Source: Gp7-AA6 sp036001245 (GTDB lineage Bacteria > Acidobacteriota > Thermoanaerobaculia > UBA5066 > Gp7-AA6). Taken from it: a stretch of DNA of 9,601 nucleotides. The notes beneath the pieces were generated by a model, which worked only from the letters and a program-made list of their open reading frames with translations, did no database searches and was not told where the DNA came from. Below are positions 1 to 7,259 of this stretch, one piece after another; the first letter of the stretch is position 1; each line of letters starts with the position of its first letter. The translations under genes were made by a program, and so were the position numbers. The stretch covers positions 1 to 9,601 of the forward strand of contig DASYUL010000149.1 in the NCBI GenBank assembly GCA_036001245.1, in the 5' to 3' direction.

Positions 1-41
1 TTCCGGAGGAGCACGCCCAGGAGCTCCCCGAAGCGCTTCAC
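1..41 (-). CDS. Possible 5' end of a divergent gene (partial, very short)
   Basis: Reading the minus strand from a GTG at position 41 gives about 13 codons to the window edge, translating as MKRFGELLGVLLR. All 13 codons end in G or C, as expected for a coding frame in this genome. The next in-frame stop upstream is a TGA before any other plausible start. A GGGAG lies upstream (plus 55-59 reads CTCCC), but 13 nt away, which is long. The amphipathic start resembles the cytoplasmic N-terminus of ABC-2 type polysaccharide exporter permeases, which would suit the neighbourhood; with so few residues this is only a guess. The competing reading is a plus-strand gene tail in frame 3 ending at TGA 84-86; only 19 of its 27 codons end in G or C. 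Confidence 0.22.
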   Translation of the reverse strand, partial: MKRFGELLGVLLR

Positions 42-181
42 GAAAGTGACGAGACTCCCGAACGCAGGAGTCCGGCCGGAAACTGATAAGATCGTCGGGC
101 TGGGTCAATCCGAAAACATCATCGATTTCCAGCCGATCCGCAGAGGCGGGAGGCCGGGTTTTTTGGCGGGTGGAGAAAGAT
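42..181. promoter_or_regulatory. Probable intergenic control region upstream of the cluster
   Basis: Bases 81-130 contain 23 G or C in 50, clearly below the coding regions, and no reading frame here looks like the neighbouring genes. This fits a promoter region. No convincing plus-strand -35/-10 pair was found: TAAGAT at 87-92 and CATCAT at 117-122 are partial -10 matches without a good -35. On the minus strand TTGACC (plus 103-108 reads GGTCAA) is followed 14 nt later by TATCAG (plus 83-88), a spacing too short for a standard promoter. The region is called from composition and position, not from a firm motif. Confidence 0.35.
172..176 (+). promoter_or_regulatory. Ribosome binding site deciding the first gene's start
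   Basis: GGAGA ends 5 nt before the GTG at 182. It favours this GTG over the in-frame GTG at 170, whose nearest purine-rich site (GGGAGG at 148-153) is 16 nt away. Confidence 0.5.
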
Positions 182-757
182 GTGAACGACCTCGTCCAAC
201 GAGCGTCGGAGAGCGTCGACAACGAGAGACGGCTGCTCGAATCCGGAGTCGAGCCTGCCGCCTCGTCCGCTCCGCCGACTGCGTCGCTTCCGGCATGGCC
301 GGATTGCTCGGAGGAGCTTCTCCAGGCGAACGCCCAATACGATCCGGCGGCGCTCTTTCCGAACACCCGCGCGGCCGGACTGAAAAGGCTGATCCTGCGG
401 GTGTTGAACGTCTACACATACCGGCAGATCCTCTTCAACGCCGCGGTCGTCCGAGTCCTGAACCGTTGGGAGCCGGTTCTCCGCCCTCTGGCAGGCGAGT
501 CGCGTCGCCTCACGTACTGGCTGACCGTCCGCATCGCGCGCCTCGAGGAGCGGCGAACCCTGTGGGAGGCGCGACTCGTGGGCCGGCTGGCGGCACTCGA
601 GGATCGCACCAGCGCGGCCGAGTCCGATTTCGCGGAGCTCCAGGCGCGCTCGCGGGACGACCGGGCCCGTCTCGATGCGCTGGAGGACTCGGTCAAACGA
701 CTCCAAGCCCTCCTCGCGCGGGAGCGCGAGCGCGCGGGCGCCGGAACCTCGCGCTGA
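182..757 (+). CDS. Small helical/coiled-coil protein, glycan-cluster type, no catalytic domain
   Basis: A protein of 191 residues from GTG 182, or 195 from the in-frame GTG at 170; the later start has the better ribosome binding site. Residues 1-60 are polar and partly disordered (Ala/Pro/Ser rich near 25-40). Residues 65-105 form a basic, amphipathic helical block with the core YTYRQILFNAAVVRVLN (78-94). Residues 110-183 are a Glu/Arg/Ala/Leu-rich coiled coil. From memory, a block of the form Q-x-x-FN-x-x-VVR-x-L followed by coiled coil is found at the N-terminus of many O-antigen methyltransferases and glycosyltransferase-associated proteins; here the catalytic part is absent. There is no signal peptide or membrane helix, so it is probably cytoplasmic. 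A scaffold or membrane-docking partner for the following enzymes is an inference. It ends 37 nt before the triple glycosyltransferase gene. Confidence 0.75.
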   Translation: MNDLVQRASESVDNERRLLESGVEPAASSAPPTASLPAWPDCSEELLQANAQYDPAALFPNTRAAGLKRLILRVLNVYTYRQILFNAAVVRVLNRWEPVLRPLAGESRRLTYWLTVRIARLEERRTLWEARLVGRLAALEDRTSAAESDFAELQARSRDDRARLDALEDSVKRLQALLARERERAGAGTSR

Positions 758-782
758 ATCGGCCGCAGCTCTTCGGGCCGAT
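758..782. repeat. 7-bp perfect inverted repeat between first and second gene
   Basis: ATCGGCC at 758-764 and GGCCGAT at 776-782 are perfect reverse complements around an 11-nt loop. The left arm begins on the base after the first gene's stop codon, and the right arm ends 12 nt before the ATG at 795. No T-run follows, so it is not a typical intrinsic terminator. It could be an mRNA hairpin affecting translation of the next gene, which lacks a Shine-Dalgarno site, or could be chance in GC-rich DNA. Confidence 0.45.
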
Positions 783-794
783 CGTCGCTACCCG

Positions 795-3700
795 ATGAAG
801 GTCGCCGTCGTCGCGGTCGCCCACCCCGGCGCCCGGGGAGGAGCGGAGGTCCTCTACGAGGGCGTGGAGCAGGCGCTCGCGCGCGCCGGCCACGAGGTCG
901 AGCGCGTGACTCTCCCGTGCGACGAGTCGACGTACGAGGGCATTCTCGACGGATACCGCGCCGCGCGGAATCTCGACCTGTCTCGGTTCGACGCCGTGAT
1001 CTCGACGAAGGCGCCGAGCTTCAACCTGCGCCATCCGAATCACGTCGTCTACCTGCTGCACACGGTGCGGGTTTTCTACGACATGTTCGACTCCTGGACG
1101 GACGGCTCCGCATTGAGTCGCTCGCAGCGAGATCGAGTCCGGGAGCTCGACTTCTCCGCGCTTGCCGCCGTGGACGATGGACGCCGGTTTGCGATCGGCG
1201 AAGAGGTGGCCGGGCGCTTGATGGACAGTCTCGGACTCCCCACGACGGTCGTTCACCCGCCGCTTCCGGACGCCCACCAATTCCGCGAGGGACCGTTCGA
1301 ATTCTTCCTCCACGCCGGTCGGCTCCACGCGTGGAAGAGAGTCGACCTCGTGATCCGCGCCTATCTGTCGCTCTCGACCGACGTGCCGCTCGTGATCACC
1401 GGCCGCGGGGAAGCGGAGGCGGATCTGCGGCGCCTCGCGGCAGGCAACGACCGGATCCGGTTTCTCGGGGACGTCGACCGCACGGCGCTCTATGGGCTCT
1501 ACTCGCGCGCCCTGGCGGTTCCGTTCGTTCCGGTGCGCGAGGACTACGGGTACGTGGCGATCGAAGCCATGCTCTCGGGCAAGCCCGTGATCACCGCTTT
1601 CGATGCGGGCGAACCGGCGCGCCTGGTGGAGGATGGAGTGAGCGGCTTCGTCGTCGCGGCGGAGCCCCCGGCGCTCGCGGCGGCCCTGGAAAAGCTCGCC
1701 CGGGATCCCGGCGACGCGCGCCGGATGGGCGTCGAAGCGCGCGCAAGGGCGATCCGGATCTCGGCGACGGACATGGCCGAAACGCTGCTCGGAAGCATGG
1801 CGCAGAGCGGCAGGGTCGAGCCGGGAGTTTTCGTCAGGCATCGTCCCCGGGTTCTGATCGTCGACAACCAGCCGATCGAACCCCCCATCGGAGGCGGGCG
1901 GATCCGTCTCTTCGGCCTCTACTCCCACCTTCCCTCTGACCTCGATCCCGTTTACGTCGGCACCTACGACTGGCCGGGTCCCGGCTACCGCTCGGTCCTG
2001 CACCAGGGTCGCCTGCGCGAGATCACTGTCCCGCAGAGCTCAGCCCACTTCCAGGTGCACGAAGCCCTCCGCACGGCTGACCCGACCCTGACAGTCGATG
2101 TGACCTTTCCCCTCCTTTTCTCTCTCTCCGAGTCGTTCGTCGAGCGCGCGGTCTACGAGGCGCGAAAGGCGGACGTGATCGTCATCAGCCACCCTTGGAC
2201 GTTTCCTGTCGTCGCGCGCGATCCCGAGCTCGCCGCGAAGCCGCTCGTATACGACGCCCACAACGTCGAAGGACGGCTTCGCCGCTCGCTTCTCTCGAAA
2301 ACCAGTGTCGCGCCCGGAGTCGCCCGAATGGTGGAAAGCCTCGAACGCGAGCTCTGCGGGCGGGCGGCAGCGATCTTCGCGTGCTCGGAGCAGGACGCGC
2401 GCGAGTTCGTCGAGGCGTACGGCGTCGACGCCGACCGCGTTCACGTTCTGCCAAATGGGACCGACGTCGACCGCCTTCGCCCGGCGACGCCCGACGAACG
2501 GCGGGCCGCCCGCCAGGCTCTCGGTCTGCCCGAGCAAGGGGCCGTCGCGATCTTCGTGGGCAGCGACTACGCGCCAAACGCAGAGGCGGCGCGGTTTCTC
2601 TGCGTGGACCTCGCGCCGAACCTGCCCGACGTGCATTTCTTGATCGTCGGCGGGTGCTCGAAGGACATCGCCGGGTCCGAGATTCCGGGCAACGTGACGG
2701 TTCTCGGCGTCGTCGACGGTCCGACGCGCGATCGCGCTCTCGCTGCCGCCGACTTCGCCGTCAACCCGATGAGTCGTGGATCGGGCACGAACATCAAGAT
2801 GCTGGACTTCTTCGCGGCGGGGCTTCCGGTCGTCACGACACCTGTGGGGGCGCGAGGGCTGTCCGCCGGGGTGGGAAGGGCTTATCTCGTGACGGAGCTC
2901 GGAGAGTTTCCGGCGACCATCCGGGGTCTCACCGGCTCTCCGGCTCGCGCCGCCCGAATCTCGCGCGCCGCGAGGCTTCTCGCCGAGTCGCGTTACGATT
3001 GGCGACAGATCAGCGGGTCGGCGGCGCGCATCCTGCGGCAACTCGTCCGCGAAAGCCGGAAGGAACCCGTGTTCCCGCGCACCGCGGGAGAGATCGAGCC
3101 GCGCGTGGCGGTCATGTCCACCTGGAAAACCCATTGCGGCATCGCCGACTACGCCGACTCGCTCACGCGGGCGTTTCCGCGAGACCGCGACTGGCGCGTC
3201 TACGCGGAGGCGCGCAGCTGTGGGGTCTCCGAGGACGGGAACGTCCGGCGGAACTGGGACATCGGCCTCGAAAACCTGACGCGACTCGAGCGCGACCTCG
3301 AGTCGGACGCGCCCGACGTTCTGCTCATTCAACATAACCCGGCTTTTTTCCGCGAAGAGGCGCTCCGCCGGCTGCTCGCGCTCGCGCGCGAAAAGGGGGT
3401 TGCGTCGGCGATCACCCTGCACGCCGTCCAGGGGCTGCGAATCGATTCGGCCCTCGCCCTGGAGCTCGCCCGGACGGATCGAATCTACGTTCACCGGGCG
3501 GGAGACGCGGAGTGGCTGGCGAGGCTCGGTCCGAGGAGCAACGTCCGCGTGATTCCGCAGGGGATCACGCGACTTCCCGAGCGATCGCCCGAATGGGTCC
3601 GGAAGGAGATCGGTCTGCCGGGCCGGTTCCTGATTGGTCACTTCGGGTACCTGCGTCCGCACAAGGGCGTGATCGAGCTCGTTGAAGCGTTCGAGCGGAT

Positions 3701-4208
3701 TGCGGCGTCGGACCCCCGCGCGGATCTGCTCCTTCTCTGCGCGGAGTATCCGAGCGAAGACTCCCGGGATTACCGGAAGCGGTGCGAGGCCCGCATCTCC
3801 CGCTCTCCGGTCGCAAGCCGGATTCACGCGAGCTTCGATCACCTCGATTTCGACACCGCCGGCTTCCTGATGCAAGCCTGCGACGTTCTGGCCTTTCCGT
3901 ACTACCCGTCCGGAGAGTCGTCGAGCGCCGCCGTCCGGCTGGGAATCGCCGCGGGCCGCCCGATTGTCGTCAGCGATTCCAAGATCTTCGAAGAGCTTCG
4001 GGACGTCGTCGAAGTGGCCTCTTCGATCGAGCCCGAGCCTCTGGCGCGCGCGATCCGCGAGGTGGCCGGAGAGGGCGTCCGGTCGGTGGCCGAGGCGCGG
4101 GTGCGGGCCTTTGCGCGGACCTGCGAATGGAGCCGGGTTGCTTCACTCGTCTGGGGAGACCTGAGGTCGCTCGTCCGAGAGGAAAGCCGGGCGAGGGGAG
4201 CCGCGTGA
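795..4208 (+). CDS. Three-module glycosyltransferase (GT4-GT4-GT4 fusion)
   Basis: A 1137-residue cytoplasmic protein made of three consecutive GT-B fold modules that would transfer sugars from nucleotide donors to a growing glycan. Module 1 (about 1-335) starts with a Rossmann strand, MKVAVVAVAHPGARGGAEVL, and carries HAGRLHAWKRVD at 173-184 and the E-x7-E signature E249/E257 in EDYGYVAIEAM. Module 2 (about 351-750) has YDAHNVEGRLRR (486-497), VLPNGTDVDRL (551-561) and the donor-site block SGTNIKMLDFFAAGLPVV (663-680); the position of the second Glu is Asp671. Module 3 (about 769-1125) has CGIADYADSL (781-790), GYLRPHKGV (951-959) and GESSSAAVRLGIAAGRP (1040-1056). Short linkers lie near 336-350 and 752-768. 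Single GT4 enzymes are usually about 350-400 residues. ATG 795 is chosen because the first strand begins there, although no Shine-Dalgarno site precedes it. The frame stays open upstream to 675, but that sequence overlaps the previous gene. Sugar specificity cannot be read. Confidence 0.93.
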   Translation: MKVAVVAVAHPGARGGAEVLYEGVEQALARAGHEVERVTLPCDESTYEGILDGYRAARNLDLSRFDAVISTKAPSFNLRHPNHVVYLLHTVRVFYDMFDSWTDGSALSRSQRDRVRELDFSALAAVDDGRRFAIGEEVAGRLMDSLGLPTTVVHPPLPDAHQFREGPFEFFLHAGRLHAWKRVDLVIRAYLSLSTDVPLVITGRGEAEADLRRLAAGNDRIRFLGDVDRTALYGLYSRALAVPFVPVREDYGYVAIEAMLSGKPVITAFDAGEPARLVEDGVSGFVVAAEPPALAAALEKLARDPGDARRMGVEARARAIRISATDMAETLLGSMAQSGRVEPGVFVRHRPRVLIVDNQPIEPPIGGGRIRLFGLYSHLPSDLDPVYVGTYDWPGPGYRSVLHQGRLREITVPQSSAHFQVHEALRTADPTLTVDVTFPLLFSLSESFVERAVYEARKADVIVISHPWTFPVVARDPELAAKPLVYDAHNVEGRLRRSLLSKTSVAPGVARMVESLERELCGRAAAIFACSEQDAREFVEAYGVDADRVHVLPNGTDVDRLRPATPDERRAARQALGLPEQGAVAIFVGSDYAPNAEAARFLCVDLAPNLPDVHFLIVGGCSKDIAGSEIPGNVTVLGVVDGPTRDRALAAADFAVNPMSRGSGTNIKMLDFFAAGLPVVTTPVGARGLSAGVGRAYLVTELGEFPATIRGLTGSPARAARISRAARLLAESRYDWRQISGSAARILRQLVRESRKEPVFPRTAGEIEPRVAVMSTWKTHCGIADYADSLTRAFPRDRDWRVYAEARSCGVSEDGNVRRNWDIGLENLTRLERDLESDAPDVLLIQHNPAFFREEALRRLLALAREKGVASAITLHAVQGLRIDSALALELARTDRIYVHRAGDAEWLARLGPRSNVRVIPQGITRLPERSPEWVRKEIGLPGRFLIGHFGYLRPHKGVIELVEAFERIAASDPRADLLLLCAEYPSEDSRDYRKRCEARISRSPVASRIHASFDHLDFDTAGFLMQACDVLAFPYYPSGESSSAAVRLGIAAGRPIVVSDSKIFEELRDVVEVASSIEPEPLARAIREVAGEGVRSVAEARVRAFARTCEWSRVASLVWGDLRSLVREESRARGAA

Positions 4209-5995
4209 CGGCGGACTCGCCGCACGGTCCCGACGAGCTCGGGCCCCGGATCGGATACTGGGGCCGCTCGAACCTCGCGAGCTTCGGCGAGATCGCCCGC
4301 CCGCTCGTCTTCGAACACGAGATCCGGCGCCGACTTCCTCGCGCAAGCATCCACGCCTACGCGCCGCTCGGTCCGCGGCACGCCAAAACCGCCGGTGACG
4401 GCCCGGCGCCCGCCGACCTCGGCGCGTGGAGCCCGATGAGACTCGCCGAGCTCGCGGACGCGCTCGACTGCGTCGTGGTCGGCGGTGAGGACGTGATCGG
4501 CACGAGCGACGCACGGCTCTCCGCCGCCTACGGCGCGGACGCGGACGAGGCTCTTCGAACCCGTCCGTCGTCGTTCTTCATCGAAGCGCTCGGTGCGGAG
4601 CTCGAACGCCGCTGTCCGGTCGCCTGGGATGCCGTCGAAGTCCCTGCCGAGCTCGACCGGGCGGCAGCGCGCCGGGTCCGGGAGGCCGTCTCCGCCCGTG
4701 CCTATCTCTCGGTCCGGGACCCCGAATCGCGGGACCGCCTGCTCCGGGCGGGCGTGAAGACTCCGATCGCGGTCGTCCCCGATCCTCTCCTGCTGCTGAC
4801 TCGCGCCTTTCCGGGCAGCGTGCTCTCGCGCCGCCTCGAATTCGTGAGACACGTGGAGTGGTTTCCGCGCGAAGGCGAAGGGAAGCCGCTCGTGATCCAG
4901 GGGGCGCGATCGCTCTCGAAATCGGCGGAGACGATCGCCGACGCGGTGGCCCGGGCAGCCTCCGCCGCCGGCGTACCGGTCGTTCTCCTCGATCTCGATT
5001 TCGACGGCGGCGACGGCGGATTTCTCGATGCGGTCGCGCGCGTCCTTCCGGCTCCCGTGTTTCGAGTGCCCCGCGAGGCCGCCCTTGCCGATCGCGTGGC
5101 GATGTTCGCGCACGCGCGCGCTTTTGTCGGGTCCTCGCCGGCCGGCGTGACGGTCTCCTCGGCTTTCGGTACGCCGGCGCTTCTCCTCGGGACCGGCGCC
5201 GTTGCCGAGCTTCCCGCGGCGCTCGAACGCCTTCTCTCCGCCCCACGCGATCCGGCGGGCCCGTCTCCGGAGGTCGATAAGCGGCTGGACGCCCACTTCG
5301 ACGCACTGGCGGGCGTCGCGGAGCAGGCGCTCGCCGGGCGTCTTCGCGAGACGGGAGATCCCGTGCCACGGCTCCTTCACGTCCTGCGCGAGAACGAGCG
5401 TCGCCTCGAGGCGTGGCGGGTCGCGTGGGAGTCGCGAAGCCGCCAGCTCGTCGAAGGCCGACTCCAGCTGGCTGCGATGGTCGAGAAGAGAAACGCCGAA
5501 ACGGCCTCGCGGTCCGACGAGCCCTCGCGCGAGTTGTCCGAAGTCCGCGACGAGCGCGACCGTCTTCGCACGGAGGTGGATCGGGTTTCGCCGGAAGCGC
5601 GCGCCGAGAGCGACCGGCTTCTCCGCGAGCTCGACACCGAGAAAGCGGCGCGCGGGGCGGTCGAGGTCGAGCTGTCCGTGACGGCGGCGGAGGTCGCGAG
5701 ATGGCGGGCCGACCACGAGCGGATCGAATCCTCCCTCCACGAAGCCCGGGAGAAGATCCGATCTCTCGAGAACGACGTGGAGGCGGCGAGCGACGAGGCG
5801 TCGAACGCTCGAGCGGAGGCGAAGCGGCGGACCGGGAGGGCGGAGAAGGCGGTCGCGGAGCTCCGGGCGGAGCTCGAGCGCGCAGAGGCGCGGCTCGAGG
5901 CGCTCCGCGCCGAGCAGGCCGAGTTCCGGGTCACCCAGACGCTTCTCTTCACGGAGCTCGCGGAGGCCCGCCGGTCCGGTCCGGAGCCCGATTGA
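4205..5995 (+). CDS. Polysaccharide pyruvyltransferase-like protein with long C-terminal coiled coil
   Basis: A protein of 596 residues from GTG 4205, overlapping the previous stop by 4 nt (GTGA); GAGGGGAG at 4193-4200 is a good ribosome binding site. Residues about 14-345 resemble the pyruvyltransferase family (PF04230), which adds ketal-linked pyruvate from phosphoenolpyruvate to sugars: RIGYWG (15-20), VVGGEDVIG (91-99), SVRDPESRDRLLRAGV (169-184), VVPDPLLLL (190-198), VIQGARSL (230-237) and VGSSPAGVTVSSAFGTPALLL (308-328, key residues GSSPAG at 309-314). Where members usually carry NYGD, GGGD and an RLH or SLHG block, this protein has SFGE (26-29), GGED (93-96) and SSPAG, so the expected histidine is absent. 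Residues about 392-592 are a Glu/Arg/Ala/Leu-rich coiled coil with Pro breaks at 440 and 463. Activity is therefore doubtful: it may be a divergent enzyme or a structural protein using the old fold. The fold assignment is fairly secure, the reaction is not. Confidence 0.8.
   Translation: MTADSPHGPDELGPRIGYWGRSNLASFGEIARPLVFEHEIRRRLPRASIHAYAPLGPRHAKTAGDGPAPADLGAWSPMRLAELADALDCVVVGGEDVIGTSDARLSAAYGADADEALRTRPSSFFIEALGAELERRCPVAWDAVEVPAELDRAAARRVREAVSARAYLSVRDPESRDRLLRAGVKTPIAVVPDPLLLLTRAFPGSVLSRRLEFVRHVEWFPREGEGKPLVIQGARSLSKSAETIADAVARAASAAGVPVVLLDLDFDGGDGGFLDAVARVLPAPVFRVPREAALADRVAMFAHARAFVGSSPAGVTVSSAFGTPALLLGTGAVAELPAALERLLSAPRDPAGPSPEVDKRLDAHFDALAGVAEQALAGRLRETGDPVPRLLHVLRENERRLEAWRVAWESRSRQLVEGRLQLAAMVEKRNAETASRSDEPSRELSEVRDERDRLRTEVDRVSPEARAESDRLLRELDTEKAARGAVEVELSVTAAEVARWRADHERIESSLHEAREKIRSLENDVEAASDEASNARAEAKRRTGRAEKAVAELRAELERAEARLEALRAEQAEFRVTQTLLFTELAEARRSGPEPD
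5983..5986 (+). promoter_or_regulatory. Ribosome binding site supporting a TTG start
   Basis: GGAG lies 5 nt before TTG 5992, inside the end of the preceding gene. It supports TTG as the true start of the GT2 gene, giving an N-terminus MKKLVFPPVSRPDVTIVMVT that leads straight into the first GT2 strand. Confidence 0.55.
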
Positions 5996-7191
5996 AGAAG
6001 CTCGTCTTCCCGCCGGTCTCGCGGCCGGACGTGACCATCGTGATGGTGACCTTCGGCGCCCCGAAGTGGGTACGCCGCTCCCTGCGCGCGGTGATCGATT
6101 ACACCGAACCGTGCTACGAGGTCGTCGTCGTCGACAACTGCTCTCCGCGGGGGATGGCGGCGACCATGGCGAGGGAGCTCTCGAACGCGCGCCTGATTCC
6201 GAACCCCGTGAATCGGGGCTTCGGGCCGGCCTGCAACCAGGGGGCGAACGTCGCGCGCGGTTCGATGCTCCTCTTCCTGAACAGCGATGCGATCGTGCAT
6301 CCCGGGTGGCTGTCATTTCTCCGGGAGGCGATCGAGAGCCGTCCTCGGGTCGCCGCGGTCGCTCCGCGCCTCCTGAATCTCGACGGGACGCTCCAGGAGG
6401 CGGGGGCGCTGCTCTTCGGGAACGGAGTCACCCAGTTTTACGGCTTCGGCGACGACCCCGAAGGGCGCCAATACCGCTTTCAGCGCGAGGTCGACTACGC
6501 GTCGGCGGCGTGTCTCCTGGTGCGGCGGCCGGCCTTCTTCGAGGTCGGCGGGTTCGACGCGATCTACGCGCCCGCGTACTACGAGGACGTGGATCTGTGC
6601 CTTTCGCTCTCCGAGAGGGGCTACCGGATCCTCTACGAGCCCCGCGCTCTCGTCACCCATGCCCGCGGCGCGTCGAGCTCGTCCACTCTCGCCGTGCGGC
6701 TCTGGCAACGCAATCACCCGTTGTTCTTCGAACGGTGGAAAGACCGCTTGCGGAGCCGGCCGGAGTACACGCCGCCGGACGGCAACCCGCGGCTTCAGAT
6801 CGCCGCGCGCGATGCGCCGGCGACGGCCCGGATCCTCGTCGCGGCCGAAGACGAGACGGGGGCGCGCGACCTGATGAAGGGACTCGCGCGGCAGTATCCG
6901 GACTCGGTCCGGACGATCGTCTTCGGCGGCGCGGCGACGGATCGCGAGGTGACGGATCGGCTCGCCGTCGAAGGCTGGGAGGTCGCCGACGCGCCGGCGA
7001 TCGCGAAACGCTCCTTCCACTACGACGCCGTCGTCTTCCACGGCGAAAACGCCCGCGCGCTCTTCGGGAGGGTCGTGGACGAGGCTCAGCCGCAGGCGGC
7101 CCACCTCTCGAGCGACGCCCCGGACCTCGCGGGCGCGCTCGCGACGGCCGGCATCCCTCCGGGGGACTTCGCGGGAGGTCCCGCGGCCTGA
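5992..7191 (+). CDS. GT2 glycosyltransferase (rhamnosyltransferase-like) with extra C-terminal half-domain
   Basis: A 399-residue protein from TTG 5992, overlapping the previous stop (TTGA). Residues 12-255 form a GT-A fold GT2 domain: TIVMVTFGAP (15-24), EVVVVDNCSPRG (43-54), NRGFGPACNQG (74-84), metal/donor motif LNSDA (96-100), acceptor-side YYEDVDLCLSLSERGYR (196-212) with E198/D199 as the likely catalytic-base pair, and H223 in VTHARGA. This arrangement is typical of WbbL-like rhamnosyl- and related transferases building O-antigens or capsules; the true sugar is unknown. Residues about 277-399 alternate strands and helices (ARILVAA, VRTIVFGG, YDAVVFHG, AAHLSSD) like the N-terminal Rossmann half of a GT-B enzyme, but the donor-binding half with E-x7-E is absent. 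The extension could be a remnant of a GT2-GT4 fusion or a protein-contact domain. No signal peptide or membrane segment is visible. Confidence 0.9.
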   Translation: MKKLVFPPVSRPDVTIVMVTFGAPKWVRRSLRAVIDYTEPCYEVVVVDNCSPRGMAATMARELSNARLIPNPVNRGFGPACNQGANVARGSMLLFLNSDAIVHPGWLSFLREAIESRPRVAAVAPRLLNLDGTLQEAGALLFGNGVTQFYGFGDDPEGRQYRFQREVDYASAACLLVRRPAFFEVGGFDAIYAPAYYEDVDLCLSLSERGYRILYEPRALVTHARGASSSSTLAVRLWQRNHPLFFERWKDRLRSRPEYTPPDGNPRLQIAARDAPATARILVAAEDETGARDLMKGLARQYPDSVRTIVFGGAATDREVTDRLAVEGWEVADAPAIAKRSFHYDAVVFHGENARALFGRVVDEAQPQAAHLSSDAPDLAGALATAGIPPGDFAGGPAA

Positions 7192-7259
7192 CGGTGTGGC
7201 GATCCGTTCGACCTCGGATACACTCCTTTTCGCCTCACACGCTTTCGGAAACGAGAACT

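Noticed and set aside
136..164. Small CCGC/GCGG stem followed by six T as an intrinsic terminator
   Set aside because: The stem is only 4 bp and is separated from the T-run by several bases, so termination is unlikely.
675..794. N-terminal extension of the triple glycosyltransferase by 40 residues from ATG 675
   Set aside because: It overlaps the previous gene by 83 nt and is Arg/Ser-rich without fold character; the first Rossmann strand begins at ATG 795.
46..798. 250-codon + strand frame over the first gene
   Set aside because: Its product is an Arg/Gly/Pro-rich sequence without domain character, and it overlaps the frame with the better ribosome binding site and helical protein; a GC-rich shadow.
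917..3337. Plus-strand frames at 917-1939 and 2195-3337
   Set aside because: They sit inside the triple glycosyltransferase gene in another frame and show only Arg/Gly-rich sequence.
5378..5980. Tandem DNA repeat in the coiled-coil coding region
   Set aside because: The repetitive look comes from Glu/Arg/Ala codons; no exact repeating unit was found.
3902..6316. Long minus-strand frame (804 codons), and similar ones at 693-2003, 2040-3875 and 5377-6300
   Set aside because: They lie opposite clearly recognised enzyme genes and translate to Arg/Ser/Pro-rich sequence without motifs; long antisense frames are expected at this GC content.
7170..7185. Near-palindrome CGCGGGAGGTCCCGCG as terminator at the end of the GT2 gene
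   Set aside because: It lies within the coding sequence, has almost no loop, and no T-run follows directly.
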